Shown here: in pieces, positions 17,979-27,015 of the stretch
How the letters are laid out: each line of letters opens with the position of its first letter
Numbering within the stretch: the stretch's first letter is position 1
Assembly (NCBI RefSeq): GCF_003992725.1
Contig: NZ_RZNF01000002.1
Span: 1-64,000 of the forward strand
Direction: 5' to 3'
Length of the DNA: 64,000 bases
Source: Rhodomicrobium lacus
Lineage (GTDB): Bacteria > Pseudomonadota > Alphaproteobacteria > Rhizobiales > Rhodomicrobiaceae
Translations under genes and position numbers: made by a program
Notes under the pieces: model-generated
Told to the model about the DNA's origin: nothing
The model's database searches: none
Seen by the model: the letters and a program-made list of their open reading frames with translations, nothing else

Positions 17979-18297
17979 GCAGCTTCCGTTCCTACAACTG
18001 CCTTACCTTCTTGTTATCATTATAACTCAGGCAAAGACGACGATTGGGCGTCATGTATGCCTGAACGTATAATCGCTTTTCATACATTCTATCAATGGAT
18101 ATGTTGGCGCGCGCTGCAATTAACTCACAGCCCAGCGTCGCAACAATCAATAATTATAACTAAAATAATTCAAAAATACCGAAATACTTGAGATATGCCT
18201 TGTCGCAAGACAGACCTGTCAGTAGCATCGCTCGTCACGTTCATTCACCTGAATGAGCGCCCGTTTTTATTCGACAAATCTCTGGAAAGGTCGAAGA
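17979..18297. promoter_or_regulatory. Divergent promoter region with repeated ATTATAACT motif
   Basis: This AT-rich intergenic region of about 320 bp lies between the C-PCP-C gene and the siderophore reductase gene. ATTATAACT occurs exactly at 18019-18027 and 18153-18161, the first inside a GTTAT/ATAAC palindrome with a TTATCATTAT core resembling half of a Fur box. The same nonamer recurs at 19581-19589 before the TonB receptor. An iron-responsive operator or promoter element is inferred, not shown. Confidence 0.5.
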
Positions 18298-19395
18298 ATG
18301 CGCCTCGTTGCGACAGCAGTGGCTACTGTCAAAGATCCAATCCGCGTCATCGAAAGCGCTTGCGACCATTTTTCGGATCATGACGCGGAGGTGCGACGCG
18401 AAGAGGCCGCCTATGTCGTAACCTTTCCCTTCGGCATCGGCTATCTGGCACCGAAGGCGAACGCGATCTCGTTGCGCGCAGAAGCCGATGAGATGCTGGG
18501 GCTTTATTATATGCGGATGGCGCTTGCCGGCCACGTCAAGGAACTGGCTGGCGCGCCCGAGCCGGACATCGTCTGGTCTGGCGACGGAAGCGCTATCATG
18601 ACGCCGCCAAATTTCCGACTGATCCGGGTTCGTGCAATCCGCGACATCACTCCGCACATGCGGCGGGTTGTCTTCGCGGGGTCGGACCTCGCCCGCTTCG
18701 CCTCAGACGAGGATCTTCATATGGGCCTCGTCATCCCGCAGCCGGGCACGACGATGGTTGTGCCGACGATCGGCAAGGACGGTTTGCTGTGCTGGCCGGA
18801 AGGGATGGCGCGCCCTGTGATACGGCGGTACACGACGCGGCGCTGCGATCCGCAGGCCGGCACGATGGAGGTCGATTTCGTGCTTCACGACGACGCCGGG
18901 CCTGGCGCGGCCTTCGCTGCAAACTGCAAGCCGGGCGACGTGCTCGGTGTCGCGGGGCCCTTCGGCAGTTCGGTTCCTCGGGATCGCGGTTGGTATCTTC
19001 TCGCGGGCGACGAAACGGCGCTTCCCGCTATTTCGCGGATGCTTGAGTTTCTGCCGGGGACCGCGCGCGGCGTAGCGCTGATCGAGGTCGCTGACGAAGC
19101 GTGCGAAGTGGAAATCGCGAACCGCACGGGCATCGAGCTGCGATGGCAGCACCGAGGCGGTAAGGCTCCCGGCACGACGACCCTACTGCCTGACGCCGTT
19201 CGGGGCGTCGAGTTCCCCGCCGATCCTTCCTCCGTTTACGCATGGGTCGGCTGCGAATTCGATGCGTTCAAAGCCATCCGCGCCCATTTGCGCAAGGAGC
19301 GCGGGTTGAAGAAAGGCCAGCAACTCGTCGTCGCCTATTGGCGGAAAGGCGCGAGCGATGAAGAAGTCGCGGAAACGCCCCAGCGTGACGACTGA
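18298..19395 (+). CDS. Siderophore-interacting reductase with N-terminal DUF2218
   Basis: This is a cytoplasmic flavin reductase that frees iron from imported ferric siderophore. Residues about 1-95 form a DUF2218 domain (VKDPIRVIESACDHFSDHDAEV, MLGLYYMRMALAGHV). The rest is a ViuB/SIP-type ferredoxin-reductase fold with the FAD motif IRRYTTRR, HDDAGPGAAFA, a nucleotide-binding YLLAGDETALPAISRML, and the C-terminal WVGCEFDAFKAIRAHLR and YWRKG. The ATG is preceded by AAAGG at 7 bases; an in-frame ATG lies 45 bases upstream. It stands next to a TonB receptor and faces away from the NRPS gene, so it probably acts on this locus's own siderophore. Confidence 0.88.
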   Translation: MRLVATAVATVKDPIRVIESACDHFSDHDAEVRREEAAYVVTFPFGIGYLAPKANAISLRAEADEMLGLYYMRMALAGHVKELAGAPEPDIVWSGDGSAIMTPPNFRLIRVRAIRDITPHMRRVVFAGSDLARFASDEDLHMGLVIPQPGTTMVVPTIGKDGLLCWPEGMARPVIRRYTTRRCDPQAGTMEVDFVLHDDAGPGAAFAANCKPGDVLGVAGPFGSSVPRDRGWYLLAGDETALPAISRMLEFLPGTARGVALIEVADEACEVEIANRTGIELRWQHRGGKAPGTTTLLPDAVRGVEFPADPSSVYAWVGCEFDAFKAIRAHLRKERGLKKGQQLVVAYWRKGASDEEVAETPQRDD

Positions 19396-19710
19396 GGCAC
19401 CAACCGGGAGCGGGCACCGCACTCCCTGCAAAAACTCGCGTAATTAGGCTATCGGCGGACCGGGCCGACTCCGCCGATCTGCATATTTTGCCGCGGAACA
19501 GCGAGAACCGGCAATCTGCTAACGTTTGCCTATTTGCGCCTAGAATGCGTATAATTCTAGGCCTTCCATAATATAGAATGATTATAACTATATAAGACAC
19601 AGTTACGGACAAATTTTGCCCGAATTGTATCGACCAGAGTTGAAATACGTCTCTGCCTAATTCATCCTTTGTGCGGGCATTCTAATGGGCACCGGGGAGA
19701 AAAACTGGGC
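19396..19710. promoter_or_regulatory. Leader of TonB receptor with inverted repeat
   Basis: This 315-bp region is without a gene. A perfect inverted repeat GCCTAGAAT-7-ATTCTAGGC lies at 19538-19562, and ATTATAACT lies at 19581-19589, about 120 bp before the receptor start. No T-run follows the inverted repeat, so an operator is more likely than a terminator. Confidence 0.5.
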
Positions 19711-21798
19711 ATGTTGTGGGGCAGCAGGGCGGTTTATGCCGCAACGATGGCGTTTGCGTCGACGTTGGTTGTTGTATCGGCAAGCGGACAACAAGCGTTC
19801 GCGCAGGAAGGGACGGTCGCCCTCGACACGATCACCGTCACCGGCGAAAAGATCGAGCGCGATATCATGGAGACGGCGTCTTCGGTAAGCGTGATAAGTG
19901 CGGAGGATCTCGCCAAAAAGCAAAGCGCAGCAACCGTCGCCGATGCAATCAACGACATTCCCAATGTTGTCTATCCCGGCACAGTCGGTGCACCGATCAT
20001 CCGCGGGCAGGATACACAAGGGTCGAATTTCGGGTCGACGGCGTTCTTCGGCGGCACCATACCGCGCGCGACCGTCAATCTCGACGGCCACTATTCAAAT
20101 TTCTATGAGCTTGTATACGGGGGAACCTCGATCTGGGATGTCAAGAGCATCGAGGTGTTTCGCGGTCCGCAGACGACCACTCAGGGCGCGAATGCCATCG
20201 CTGGCGCGATTATCGTCAACACCAACGATCCGACCTTCAATACGGAAGGGGCATATCAGGTCGAAGTCGGAAACTACGACAAGCGCCGCACGTCGCTGAT
20301 GGTTAACCGTCCCATTATCGACAACGAACTCGCCGCGCGCTTTACTCTCGATTACTGGAGTCGTTCGACTTTCATCGACTATACCAATCCGACTTTTGCA
20401 ACGGGTGACAACGGCGTCAATTTCAAAACCTTGAACGGTCGCGCCAAACTCCTCTGGACACCGACGGACATCCCAAGCCTGACGGCTAAGCTGACATATG
20501 CACACACCTATAACAGCCGTCCAACCTACGAAGCCGCCTCGGTTCCGTATGAAGACCTCAAGAACCGGACAGGATCAATGCCGGCCTACGAGCAGGATAC
20601 CGACAGCGGCGTCCTCGACCTGTCTTACGATCTTGGCGGAGGGATCAAGCTTTTCAATCAGTCGCAGATTTCGAGTTCGCATATCGCACGCACGATCATA
20701 CCGGAAACTCTCGGCGCAGCGACCATCGATCAGGAAAACATCACGAACGAAGCGCGAGTGACTTACGGCGACGTCGGCTCGCGGCTCAGCGGCGTCACAG
20801 GTGTCTTTATCGCCCACACCACGTCGGAAGACTGGCTCAACAACCGGGGCATATCCAGCTTCGACGACGAGAAGCTGAATGTCGGTATCTACACCGAGTC
20901 GACCTACAAGCTTACGGATCGCTGGACGCTAACCGGCGGTCTGCGCTACCAGCGCGACAATACCCAACGTTGGGGCAGTTCGGCAGGATTCGCGCCTGGT
21001 GTGTATCTCAACTTCGATGAAACTTACGACGCATGGTTACCGAAAGTGTCGCTCGCTTATGAGGTTATCCAGGACGTGACGGTCGGCGTCCTGTTCAACA
21101 AGGGCTATACCCCCGGTGGCGTAAATCTGAGTTTTGCGAACAGTAAGTATCTTACGTTCGATCCGGAGACGGTTAACAATTACGAACTTTTCACTCGCGC
21201 CAAGCTGTTTGACAACAAGCTTACGTTGACCGGCAACATTTTCTACGCGGACTATTCCAACGCCCAAAGACTTCAAGACGATTACCTTGGAAGCATTTTG
21301 TATGGTGCCATAGTCGTTAACGCCGATAGCGCCGAGGCGTACGGCCTTGAAGTCTCTGGAACCTATCAACTTCGAGACGACTTCCGTATTCGCGCGGGCG
21401 CTGGCCTGCTTCACACCCGGATCAGCGAATATACCGACGCGGCCGGAGACGCGGTCAACGAAGGCAACAAATTCGGAAACGCTCCCGGCTACACGCTGAG
21501 CGCGGGCATCGATTGGGATATCATCGAGAAGGTCAAGTGGAGCATCGATGTGCGCCATACGGATGGTTACTATTCCGCCGACGACAATAACCCACTCTAC
21601 CACGTCGATAATTTTACCGTCGCCAACAGTCGGATTTCCTACGACTGGACCGATAACACCCAACTCTACGCCTATGTGAACAACATCTTCGACGAGCGCA
21701 CCCCGCTTTGGAAGTATCAGGATCGGTCGATCGGCGGCGTAGCGGCAAACATGCTGGAACCGCGCATGATCGGCGTCGGTATCAAGGGCACGTTCTGA
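19711..21798 (+). CDS. TonB-dependent siderophore receptor 1
   Basis: This is an outer-membrane receptor of 695 residues. A signal peptide (MLWGSRAVYAATMAFASTL, cleavage after AFA) leads to a TonB-box-like LDTITVTG. It continues with a plug domain (SVSVISAEDLAKKQSAATVADAI, IRGQDTQG, IEVFRGPQTTTQGANAIAGAI) and a beta-barrel with many Tyr/Asp-rich strands, closing with the terminal aromatic IGVGIKGTF. The ATG is preceded by GGGGAGAAAAAC. It is followed in the same direction by a periplasmic binding protein and then convergently by FecCDE-type genes. That set, beside the biosynthesis genes, suggests it imports the locus's own catecholate. Substrate is inferred only from context. Confidence 0.9.
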   Translation: MLWGSRAVYAATMAFASTLVVVSASGQQAFAQEGTVALDTITVTGEKIERDIMETASSVSVISAEDLAKKQSAATVADAINDIPNVVYPGTVGAPIIRGQDTQGSNFGSTAFFGGTIPRATVNLDGHYSNFYELVYGGTSIWDVKSIEVFRGPQTTTQGANAIAGAIIVNTNDPTFNTEGAYQVEVGNYDKRRTSLMVNRPIIDNELAARFTLDYWSRSTFIDYTNPTFATGDNGVNFKTLNGRAKLLWTPTDIPSLTAKLTYAHTYNSRPTYEAASVPYEDLKNRTGSMPAYEQDTDSGVLDLSYDLGGGIKLFNQSQISSSHIARTIIPETLGAATIDQENITNEARVTYGDVGSRLSGVTGVFIAHTTSEDWLNNRGISSFDDEKLNVGIYTESTYKLTDRWTLTGGLRYQRDNTQRWGSSAGFAPGVYLNFDETYDAWLPKVSLAYEVIQDVTVGVLFNKGYTPGGVNLSFANSKYLTFDPETVNNYELFTRAKLFDNKLTLTGNIFYADYSNAQRLQDDYLGSILYGAIVVNADSAEAYGLEVSGTYQLRDDFRIRAGAGLLHTRISEYTDAAGDAVNEGNKFGNAPGYTLSAGIDWDIIEKVKWSIDVRHTDGYYSADDNNPLYHVDNFTVANSRISYDWTDNTQLYAYVNNIFDERTPLWKYQDRSIGGVAANMLEPRMIGVGIKGTF

Positions 21799-21859
21799 CG
21801 CCGCAGTAAGGTTTTCCGCCGGTTCAGGTGATGCGTGCGGCGGGACTTTTCAGGGGAGG

Positions 21860-21887
21860 ATCCGGAGTGCTTCAGAGCGCTCCGGAT
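21860..21887. repeat. Hairpin between receptor and binding-protein genes
   Basis: ATCCGGAG and CTCCGGAT pair across a 12-base loop, extended by further GAGG/CCTC pairing. It lies between two co-directional genes, where such stems often cap the upstream message or mark a processing site. It may also belong to a dispersed palindrome family. Confidence 0.45.
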
Positions 21888-21912
21888 CGTCCTCATTCAA
21901 AAGGAACCATCC

Positions 21913-22863
21913 ATGCGATTGCAGATCCTGTTCGCTCTTCTTTTCGCTATCAACGCCGCCGCCTTCGCGGGAGAACGCACGGTCACCGACGACACAGGGC
22001 GAACCGTCACGATCCCAGACGAACCCAAACGCATCGTCGTCATGCATGAGCCGCTGCTCGGCGTGCCGTTGATGGAACTTGGAATAGGCGTCGTCGGCGG
22101 TTACGGTCGCACTGATGACGGCAAGTTCGTCAGCATCGATTTCATCGACACGGTTCTCGGCGACGGGTTGCCCAAACCGAAGGGCATCGGGCCGGTTGGG
22201 CAGGTCGACCTCGAACGTTTGCTTGCGCTCAATCCGGACCTTATCATCGGTATTGAAATCGACGTCGACAAGGTGGCCCAGCTTTCGACGGTTGCGCCCG
22301 TCTACCTTCAGAAAATCAACGGCAGTAAAGCGCGCGGCATCGGCGTGCAAAAAGACCTCGCGCAGCTCCTGGGGCGGCAGCAGGCGTTCGCGGAGCGCGT
22401 GGCCGTCTATCGCGCGCGCCTTGAGGCGGTTCGAAAGGTTCTGCCCTCCGATCCGACCGGCAAGACCTATCTCGCGGTCTTCCTCACCGATCAGCTTAAC
22501 GCGGTTAGCGATCTATCTGGCGCGATTCAGGCGATCGACGATCTTGGCTTCACGCCGCTGAAGCTGCCCCAATCGTCTGCATCCGGCATGGGCTCGACGC
22601 TGCTCGCACCGATGAATCCCGAGGTCTTCGCGCGGGCGAACCCCGATCTTCTGATCGTCATGAACACCTATATCGGCGCCCGCGACGAAGCCGGCACGCG
22701 CGCCGCCCTCGACCGCATCGTGCCGGGTTGGGATCGGTTCACGAAGCCGGTCCGCGAGGGAAATGTGGTGTTTCTCGATTCGTCGAAGGTTACGACCCCG
22801 ACGGTTGCCAGCGCGCTGCACACGTTGGACGCCATCGAGGCCTGGGCGAAAAAGAAGCGCTAA
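21913..22863 (+). CDS. Periplasmic ferric-siderophore binding protein 1
   Basis: This is a FecB/FhuD/BtuF-type (PF01497) protein of 316 residues with a signal peptide (MRLQILFALLFAINAAAFA). The domain begins with the usual VTDDTGRTVTIPDEPKRIVV, followed by VDLERLLALNPDLIIG and DLAQLLGRQ, and ends with VVFLDSSKV before a C-terminal helix. It should pass the ferric chelate from the receptor to the inner-membrane permeases encoded convergently next door. The ATG has AAAAGGA about 6 bases upstream, and longer in-frame starts lack support. It has no lipobox cysteine, so it is a soluble periplasmic form. Confidence 0.88.
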   Translation: MRLQILFALLFAINAAAFAGERTVTDDTGRTVTIPDEPKRIVVMHEPLLGVPLMELGIGVVGGYGRTDDGKFVSIDFIDTVLGDGLPKPKGIGPVGQVDLERLLALNPDLIIGIEIDVDKVAQLSTVAPVYLQKINGSKARGIGVQKDLAQLLGRQQAFAERVAVYRARLEAVRKVLPSDPTGKTYLAVFLTDQLNAVSDLSGAIQAIDDLGFTPLKLPQSSASGMGSTLLAPMNPEVFARANPDLLIVMNTYIGARDEAGTRAALDRIVPGWDRFTKPVREGNVVFLDSSKVTTPTVASALHTLDAIEAWAKKKR

Positions 22864-22915
22864 AGCGCTCTGCGCGTGCATTTTTCAGTGCAAGCGTGCC
22901 AATCAGCATCTATCC

Positions 22916-23968
22916 TCACCTTCGCCTGCTTGAAACGGACAGCGTGACGATGAAAATCGGCACGCCGATCAGCGTCAGGCTGAGGCCGATAGGCAGGGGG
23001 ATATTACCGAGCAAGCCGCGTGCAAGAGCGTCCGCCGCCACGACGAGAATGCCGCCCATCAGGCCCGAGAGCAGCAGCCGCGGCCGACCGACCGCCGGGG
23101 ATACGAAACCCGCGAGGTGCGGGGCCAGCACTCCGAGGAATGTCAGCGGACCGACGGCAGTGACGGCCGACGCCGCCAGCATCACGGCAAACATCAGCAG
23201 CACCGGCCGCGACCGGCCGACCGGCTCGCCCAGCGCCATCGCCATTTCGCTTCCGAGATCGTAGGCCTGAAGCGCGCGCCCGGCGAACAAGATGCCGACG
23301 AGGCTTGCAACGAATACGACCGCAAAGCTCGCGATGCCGGGCCAACTCGCGCCAAACAGCGAGCCCGCCACCCAGTCGGACAAGGCATAGGAGGTTTCTG
23401 GCGGGGTATAGAGGAGAAGAAGCGTGTCGACCGATGAGAGCACGGTCTGAATCGCGATGCCCATCAGCAGGATCGAAAGCCCGCTCGACCGCTCACCGCC
23501 CACGAGCCAGATCAACAGCAGCGCAACGGCGAGCCCGCCTCCCATCGCAGCGAACGCGACGAGTTCCCGGGGTGCGCCGGGAGCGATGACGGCAAGCAGC
23601 ATGATCATCGTCATGGCTCCCTGGCTGAGCCCGAATAGGCCAGGGTCGGCCAAGGGATTGCGGGCGATGGATTGTAGGATCGCGCCCGCGAGCGCAACGC
23701 ACCAGCCCGCCATGAAGCCCATGACGATGCGGGGCAGGCGCACCGTCCACAAGGCGTAGGCCTGTTCGTCGCTCAATTCCTTCCCAAAGAACAGGCGCAG
23801 GAGATCCGACATTCCAGCGTCTGTCCTGCCGAGCCCCGTCGAAAGGGCCGCGAGCAGAACCGCCGCAACGACGAGACCAGCCGCAGCCAGAAGATTGCCC
23901 GTCGGGATTTCCAGGCCGGTCGAGAAGCGGAACACCGCCTTTCCGTCTGTCGCTCGCTCGTGCCTCAT
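22916..23968 (-). CDS. FecCD-type siderophore ABC permease (second)
   Basis: This inner-membrane permease of 350 residues belongs to the BtuC/FecCD family. Its N-terminal membrane segment is LLAAAGLVVAAVLLAALSTG. Conserved parts include LRLPRIVMGFMAGWCVALAGAILQ with NPLADPGLFGLSQGA, and VGPLTFLGVLAPHLA before the last helices. The start codon overlaps the stop of the upstream permease gene as ATGA, so the two are translationally coupled; a longer in-frame start at 24136 lies inside that gene and is rejected. It pairs with the preceding permease as a heterodimer and ends 52 bp from the convergent binding-protein gene. Confidence 0.9.
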   Translation of the reverse strand: MRHERATDGKAVFRFSTGLEIPTGNLLAAAGLVVAAVLLAALSTGLGRTDAGMSDLLRLFFGKELSDEQAYALWTVRLPRIVMGFMAGWCVALAGAILQSIARNPLADPGLFGLSQGAMTMIMLLAVIAPGAPRELVAFAAMGGGLAVALLLIWLVGGERSSGLSILLMGIAIQTVLSSVDTLLLLYTPPETSYALSDWVAGSLFGASWPGIASFAVVFVASLVGILFAGRALQAYDLGSEMAMALGEPVGRSRPVLLMFAVMLAASAVTAVGPLTFLGVLAPHLAGFVSPAVGRPRLLLSGLMGGILVVAADALARGLLGNIPLPIGLSLTLIGVPIFIVTLSVSSRRR

Positions 23969-24978
23969 GCAAGCCCCCTCGCCGAGCCGGACAGATAGAA
24001 CCGCCTCACGATGACGATGAACACCAGGCCGCCAAGGAGATCCATCAGGACGCCCGTGTGGAGCACATAAGGGTGGAAGGCCGCGCGGGCGCAAAGGTCT
24101 GCAATCAGGCAGACGCTCGCACCCGTGACCATGCACGCCGGAAGGAGCGCCGAGAGATTGGAGCCGACGAGCGGGCGCAGGATATGCGGCACGACGAGCC
24201 CCACGAAGCCGATCGGCCCGCAGATCGCGACCGCCGATCCAGAGGCCAGAACCGTCGCCCCGATGGCGAGATTCGAGACGAGACCGACCCTCACACCCGC
24301 CGAAGCTGCCTTTTCATGGCCGAGAAGGATCAGCGTCAAGGAGCGGGAAAGCGCCGCGAGAAGCAGCAGCGCTGCGGCGCCGATCCACCAGAAAGCGTAA
24401 AGGCGGTCGCCGTAGACATGGTTGATGTTGCCCGTCACCCAGCCGAGGAAATCCATGCGCCGAGCCGGGTCCGACAGAAGGAACGCATTCGCGATGCCGA
24501 TGAAAAGGATCGACACGAGCGCTCCCGATAGAATCAGGGCGAGTCCGCGCGGATCAGCCGAGCCGCCAGCCAGTCGCGCGACGGCGAGGCAGGCGAAAAA
24601 CCCGAAAAGTGCGCCGACAAGCGCGGCCATTCCCTGCGCCGTCATGCCGAAATCGAAGAGATATGCACCGGCGACAACGAAGACTGTCGCGCCCGCGTTC
24701 ATGCCGAGCGTCGAAGGCGAGGCGAGCGGATTGCGCACAAGCCCCTGCAGCACCGCGCCGCTCACCGCCATGGTGGCGCCGACGTAGATCGCGATGAGCG
24801 CGCGTGGGAGCCGCTGGTAGAGGACAACCGCCCCTTCGTAACTGTCGGCTTCCATGTGAAAAAGCGCGCCGATCGCGTCAAACAGAGAAATGGAGCCGGG
24901 ACCGAGGGAGATATTGGCGAGGAAGGCGAGCGCGAGGACAAACGGCGTGCTCGCGAGAACGAAGCTCCGCCGCGTCAT
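23965..24978 (-). CDS. FecCD-type siderophore ABC permease (first)
   Basis: The 337-residue multi-spanning protein has the family landmarks YQRLPRALIAIYVGATMAVSGAVLQ, then RNPLASPSTLGMNAGA, GPIGFVGLVVPHILR and LIADLCARAAF. It is the middle gene of an ATPase-permease-permease operon. Both junctions are 4-base ATGA overlaps, at 24975-24978 and 23965-23968, which gives fixed stoichiometry by coupled translation. With the neighbouring permease and ATPase it forms the inner-membrane importer serving the upstream receptor and binding protein. Confidence 0.9.
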   Translation of the reverse strand: MTRRSFVLASTPFVLALAFLANISLGPGSISLFDAIGALFHMEADSYEGAVVLYQRLPRALIAIYVGATMAVSGAVLQGLVRNPLASPSTLGMNAGATVFVVAGAYLFDFGMTAQGMAALVGALFGFFACLAVARLAGGSADPRGLALILSGALVSILFIGIANAFLLSDPARRMDFLGWVTGNINHVYGDRLYAFWWIGAAALLLLAALSRSLTLILLGHEKAASAGVRVGLVSNLAIGATVLASGSAVAICGPIGFVGLVVPHILRPLVGSNLSALLPACMVTGASVCLIADLCARAAFHPYVLHTGVLMDLLGGLVFIVIVRRFYLSGSARGLA

Positions 24979-25764
24979 GCCGTGACCGCTTCCGCGTGGA
25001 ACATGCGCGGCAGGCAGACGACGCGGCCATCACGCGAGAAGATGTCGGCTTCGAAATCGAACGCCTGCTCCACGTTGGCCGCCGTCATGGTTTCCTGCGC
25101 AGGCCCCGCCGCTACGACCTTGCCATCGCGCAGCATCACGACGTCATCGGCGAAAGCCGACGCCAGATTGAGATCGTGCAGCACGACGATCACCGTCTTG
25201 CCGTGACTCGCAGAAAGCACGCGCACGAGGCCGAGCACCGCATATTGATATTTCATGTCGAGATGGTTCACCGGCTCGTCCATCAGGATGACGTCCGCCT
25301 CCTGGGCCAGCACCATGGCAATCCAGGCGCGCTGCCGCTGACCGCCGGACAAGGCGTTGACCTGACAGCCGGCTTTATCCGCGAGACCGACGAGGTCGAG
25401 AATCTCCGCGAAAAGCTGCCGGTCGCGCGCGGACGGGCCGCCGACGAGCGAATAGCGCGAGTATCCCGCCAGTTCGATCAACTCGCCGAGCGTCATGTAG
25501 TCGGGACACTGACACTCCTGCGGCAGGTAGGCGATCCTTTTCGCGAGCGCCTTGCGCCCAAACGTCCGGATTGGCTGCCCCTCTAGCCGGATCTCGCCAC
25601 CGCTTACGGGCATGAACCCCATGATGGCCTTCAGGAGCGTGGACTTGCCGCAGCCGTTCGGCCCAACCAACGCCGTCACCCGGCCACGCGCGAAGCTTGC
25701 GGACAATGCATGCAGGACGACGAGCCGCCCGTAACCCGCTGTGACATGTGTGACCTTGAGCACC
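24975..25764 (-). CDS. FecE-type siderophore ABC ATPase
   Basis: This is the ATPase of importer 1. It shows Walker A (VGPNGCGKSTLL), the Q-loop (YLPQECQCP), signature (NALSGGQRQRAWIAMVLAQ), Walker B (VILMDEPVNHLD) and the switch histidine (VVLHDLNLA), all intact. I placed the start at a GTG giving VLKVTHVTAGYG, with GGAG 11 bases upstream. The open frame continues far upstream into a transposase relic, which cannot be part of this protein. It overlaps the first permease gene by ATGA. A motif resembling the one before the TonB receptor (GGAATTATTATAAATATA on the minus strand, 25901-25918) lies about 140 bp upstream. Confidence 0.9.
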
Positions 25765-25984
25765 GGGATTCGTTCTCCGTGATTTTCCGAATTCTCGCGA
25801 GGCCCAAGGTAGATCAGGTCGAAGTTACCCCACAAGGATATTCGTCGCTTATTGGCTATAATGGAAATCAAGCCGATGGGTGCATTTGCGTTACAGAATT
25901 TATATTTATAATAATTCCAACTCGATTGAAGTACACTGCGCGAAAGCAGGTGCCCACCCTTCGCAGGCGGGCGGGTCATCATCG
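25765..25984 (-). promoter_or_regulatory. Upstream region of importer 1 operon
   Basis: This AT-rich stretch separates the ATPase gene from the transposase relic. On the minus strand, 25901-25918 reads GGAATTATTATAAATATA. It matches AGAATGATTATAACTATA before TonB receptor 1 at 15 of 18 positions by my count, and lies at a comparable distance from the start codon. This is a candidate shared iron operator. Confidence 0.45.
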
Positions 25985-26723
25985 AATTCAAGGGGCATAT
26001 CATGCAGAATGGCGCGCCTGCTGCGCCGGCGGCGCGGATCGCGTTGCGAATGGCCCGGTTTTTGTGAGTGGCCGGGACAAGGATCTGTTCGACATAGGCC
26101 GGGAAGTCCTCGCCGTTAATGGGGCCGTCCAGCACGAAGGGCGCGGTGATCGCGTCATGGCGCAGTGCGGCGAAAAACTCGCCGTTTTCCAGTGGCCATG
26201 CGGGACTTTGGCGACGAGCGGCTTGCCGCGTCGGCACCAGCCGGCCGTGCGGGTCATGTTGGTTTTAGCCCGGTTTTCATCGATGAAAACAAGGCGGGAT
26301 GGATCAAATCGGACCTGATATTTCTTCCAGCGCAGCCGGCGCCGGGCGATATCGGGGACGGTCCTGCTCGGCTGCGAGCAAGGTTTTTTTAAGCTGATCT
26401 CCCGGCGTTTGAGGAAGCGCCATAGCGTGTCGCGGGACACGGTCACGCCGCGCTTGCGCAGTTCATCGCGAAGGCATGAAGCGTCAAATCGGGCTTCTCA
26501 TCCGGTCACGCCAACAGCTAATCGCGCTCCGCCTCTAAAAGCAAAGGGCGTTTGCCACCCATGGGCTTTGGGGCAGCGCTGCCAGTTGCGCTTTTGCGTT
26601 GCGTTCACTTTACAACGCTTGCCACGCTGAAATCGAACACCGTTGCCGCGCTCGCATCGTCTGACCGCTCGCAACAAACGCCACCACACGCTCACGCAAA
26701 TCCAGAGAATAAGCTCGCGCCAT
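25985..26723 (-). pseudogene. IS630-family transposase relic
   Basis: Reading from an ATG at 26723 gives [20 protein letters not shown], the classic N-terminus of the ISRj/IS630 group, but the frame breaks within about 40 codons. Later pieces in other frames read VTVSRDTLWRFLKRREISLKKPC, RFDPSRLVFIDENRAKTNM, KVPHGHWKTASFFAALRHDAITAPFVLDGPINGEDFPAYVEQ and HKNRAIRNAIRAAGA. The segment that should carry DNLGSHKG is deleted, and the terminal third with the last acidic residue is missing. The first catalytic aspartate is kept (FIDEN). It is a dead copy inserted between the divergent importer 1 operon and receptor 2, related to but distinct from the IS at 33527. Confidence 0.8.
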
Positions 26724-27015
26724 ACAGGCTGCCTCCGCCCAGCATGGAACTTGAATGCTCGCCCAGAATGGGAATCCCCGGCGATTAAAGTAAGAAAAAT
26801 TCTAATGGATTGCATGCATACCTGCGCATTTATTGTGCATTGCGCTTTCATTTTGCACCCGAATTGTAAAAAGTTGCGATTTCGTCACAACCCTCTCACG
26901 CGCTGACGTGCGGCCGGAATTTTTCTTCCACCGAAGTTGTATCCTTCGCAATATATCTTCGGGTTGGGACTCGGGCTCGATATGTCCCGCCTGTTTTCTG
27001 GGTTGGGGGAAAAAC
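26724..27015 (+). promoter_or_regulatory. Upstream region of TonB receptor 2
   Basis: About 290 bp lie between the transposase relic and receptor 2. There are AT-rich tracts (ATTAAAGTAAGAAAAATTCT near 26790) and a TGCAT-rich stretch, but I see no convincing Fur-like palindrome and no copy of the ATTATAACT motif. Confidence 0.35.

Noticed and set aside
23969-24136. N-terminal extension of the second permease
   Set aside because: It lies entirely inside the upstream permease gene and encodes no membrane segment; the ATGA overlap gives the natural start.
25765-26237. Fusion of a transposase fragment to the importer 1 ATPase in one open frame
   Set aside because: The frame is open by chance through the relic; a GTG start near the ATPase domain with an upstream GGAG explains the gene.
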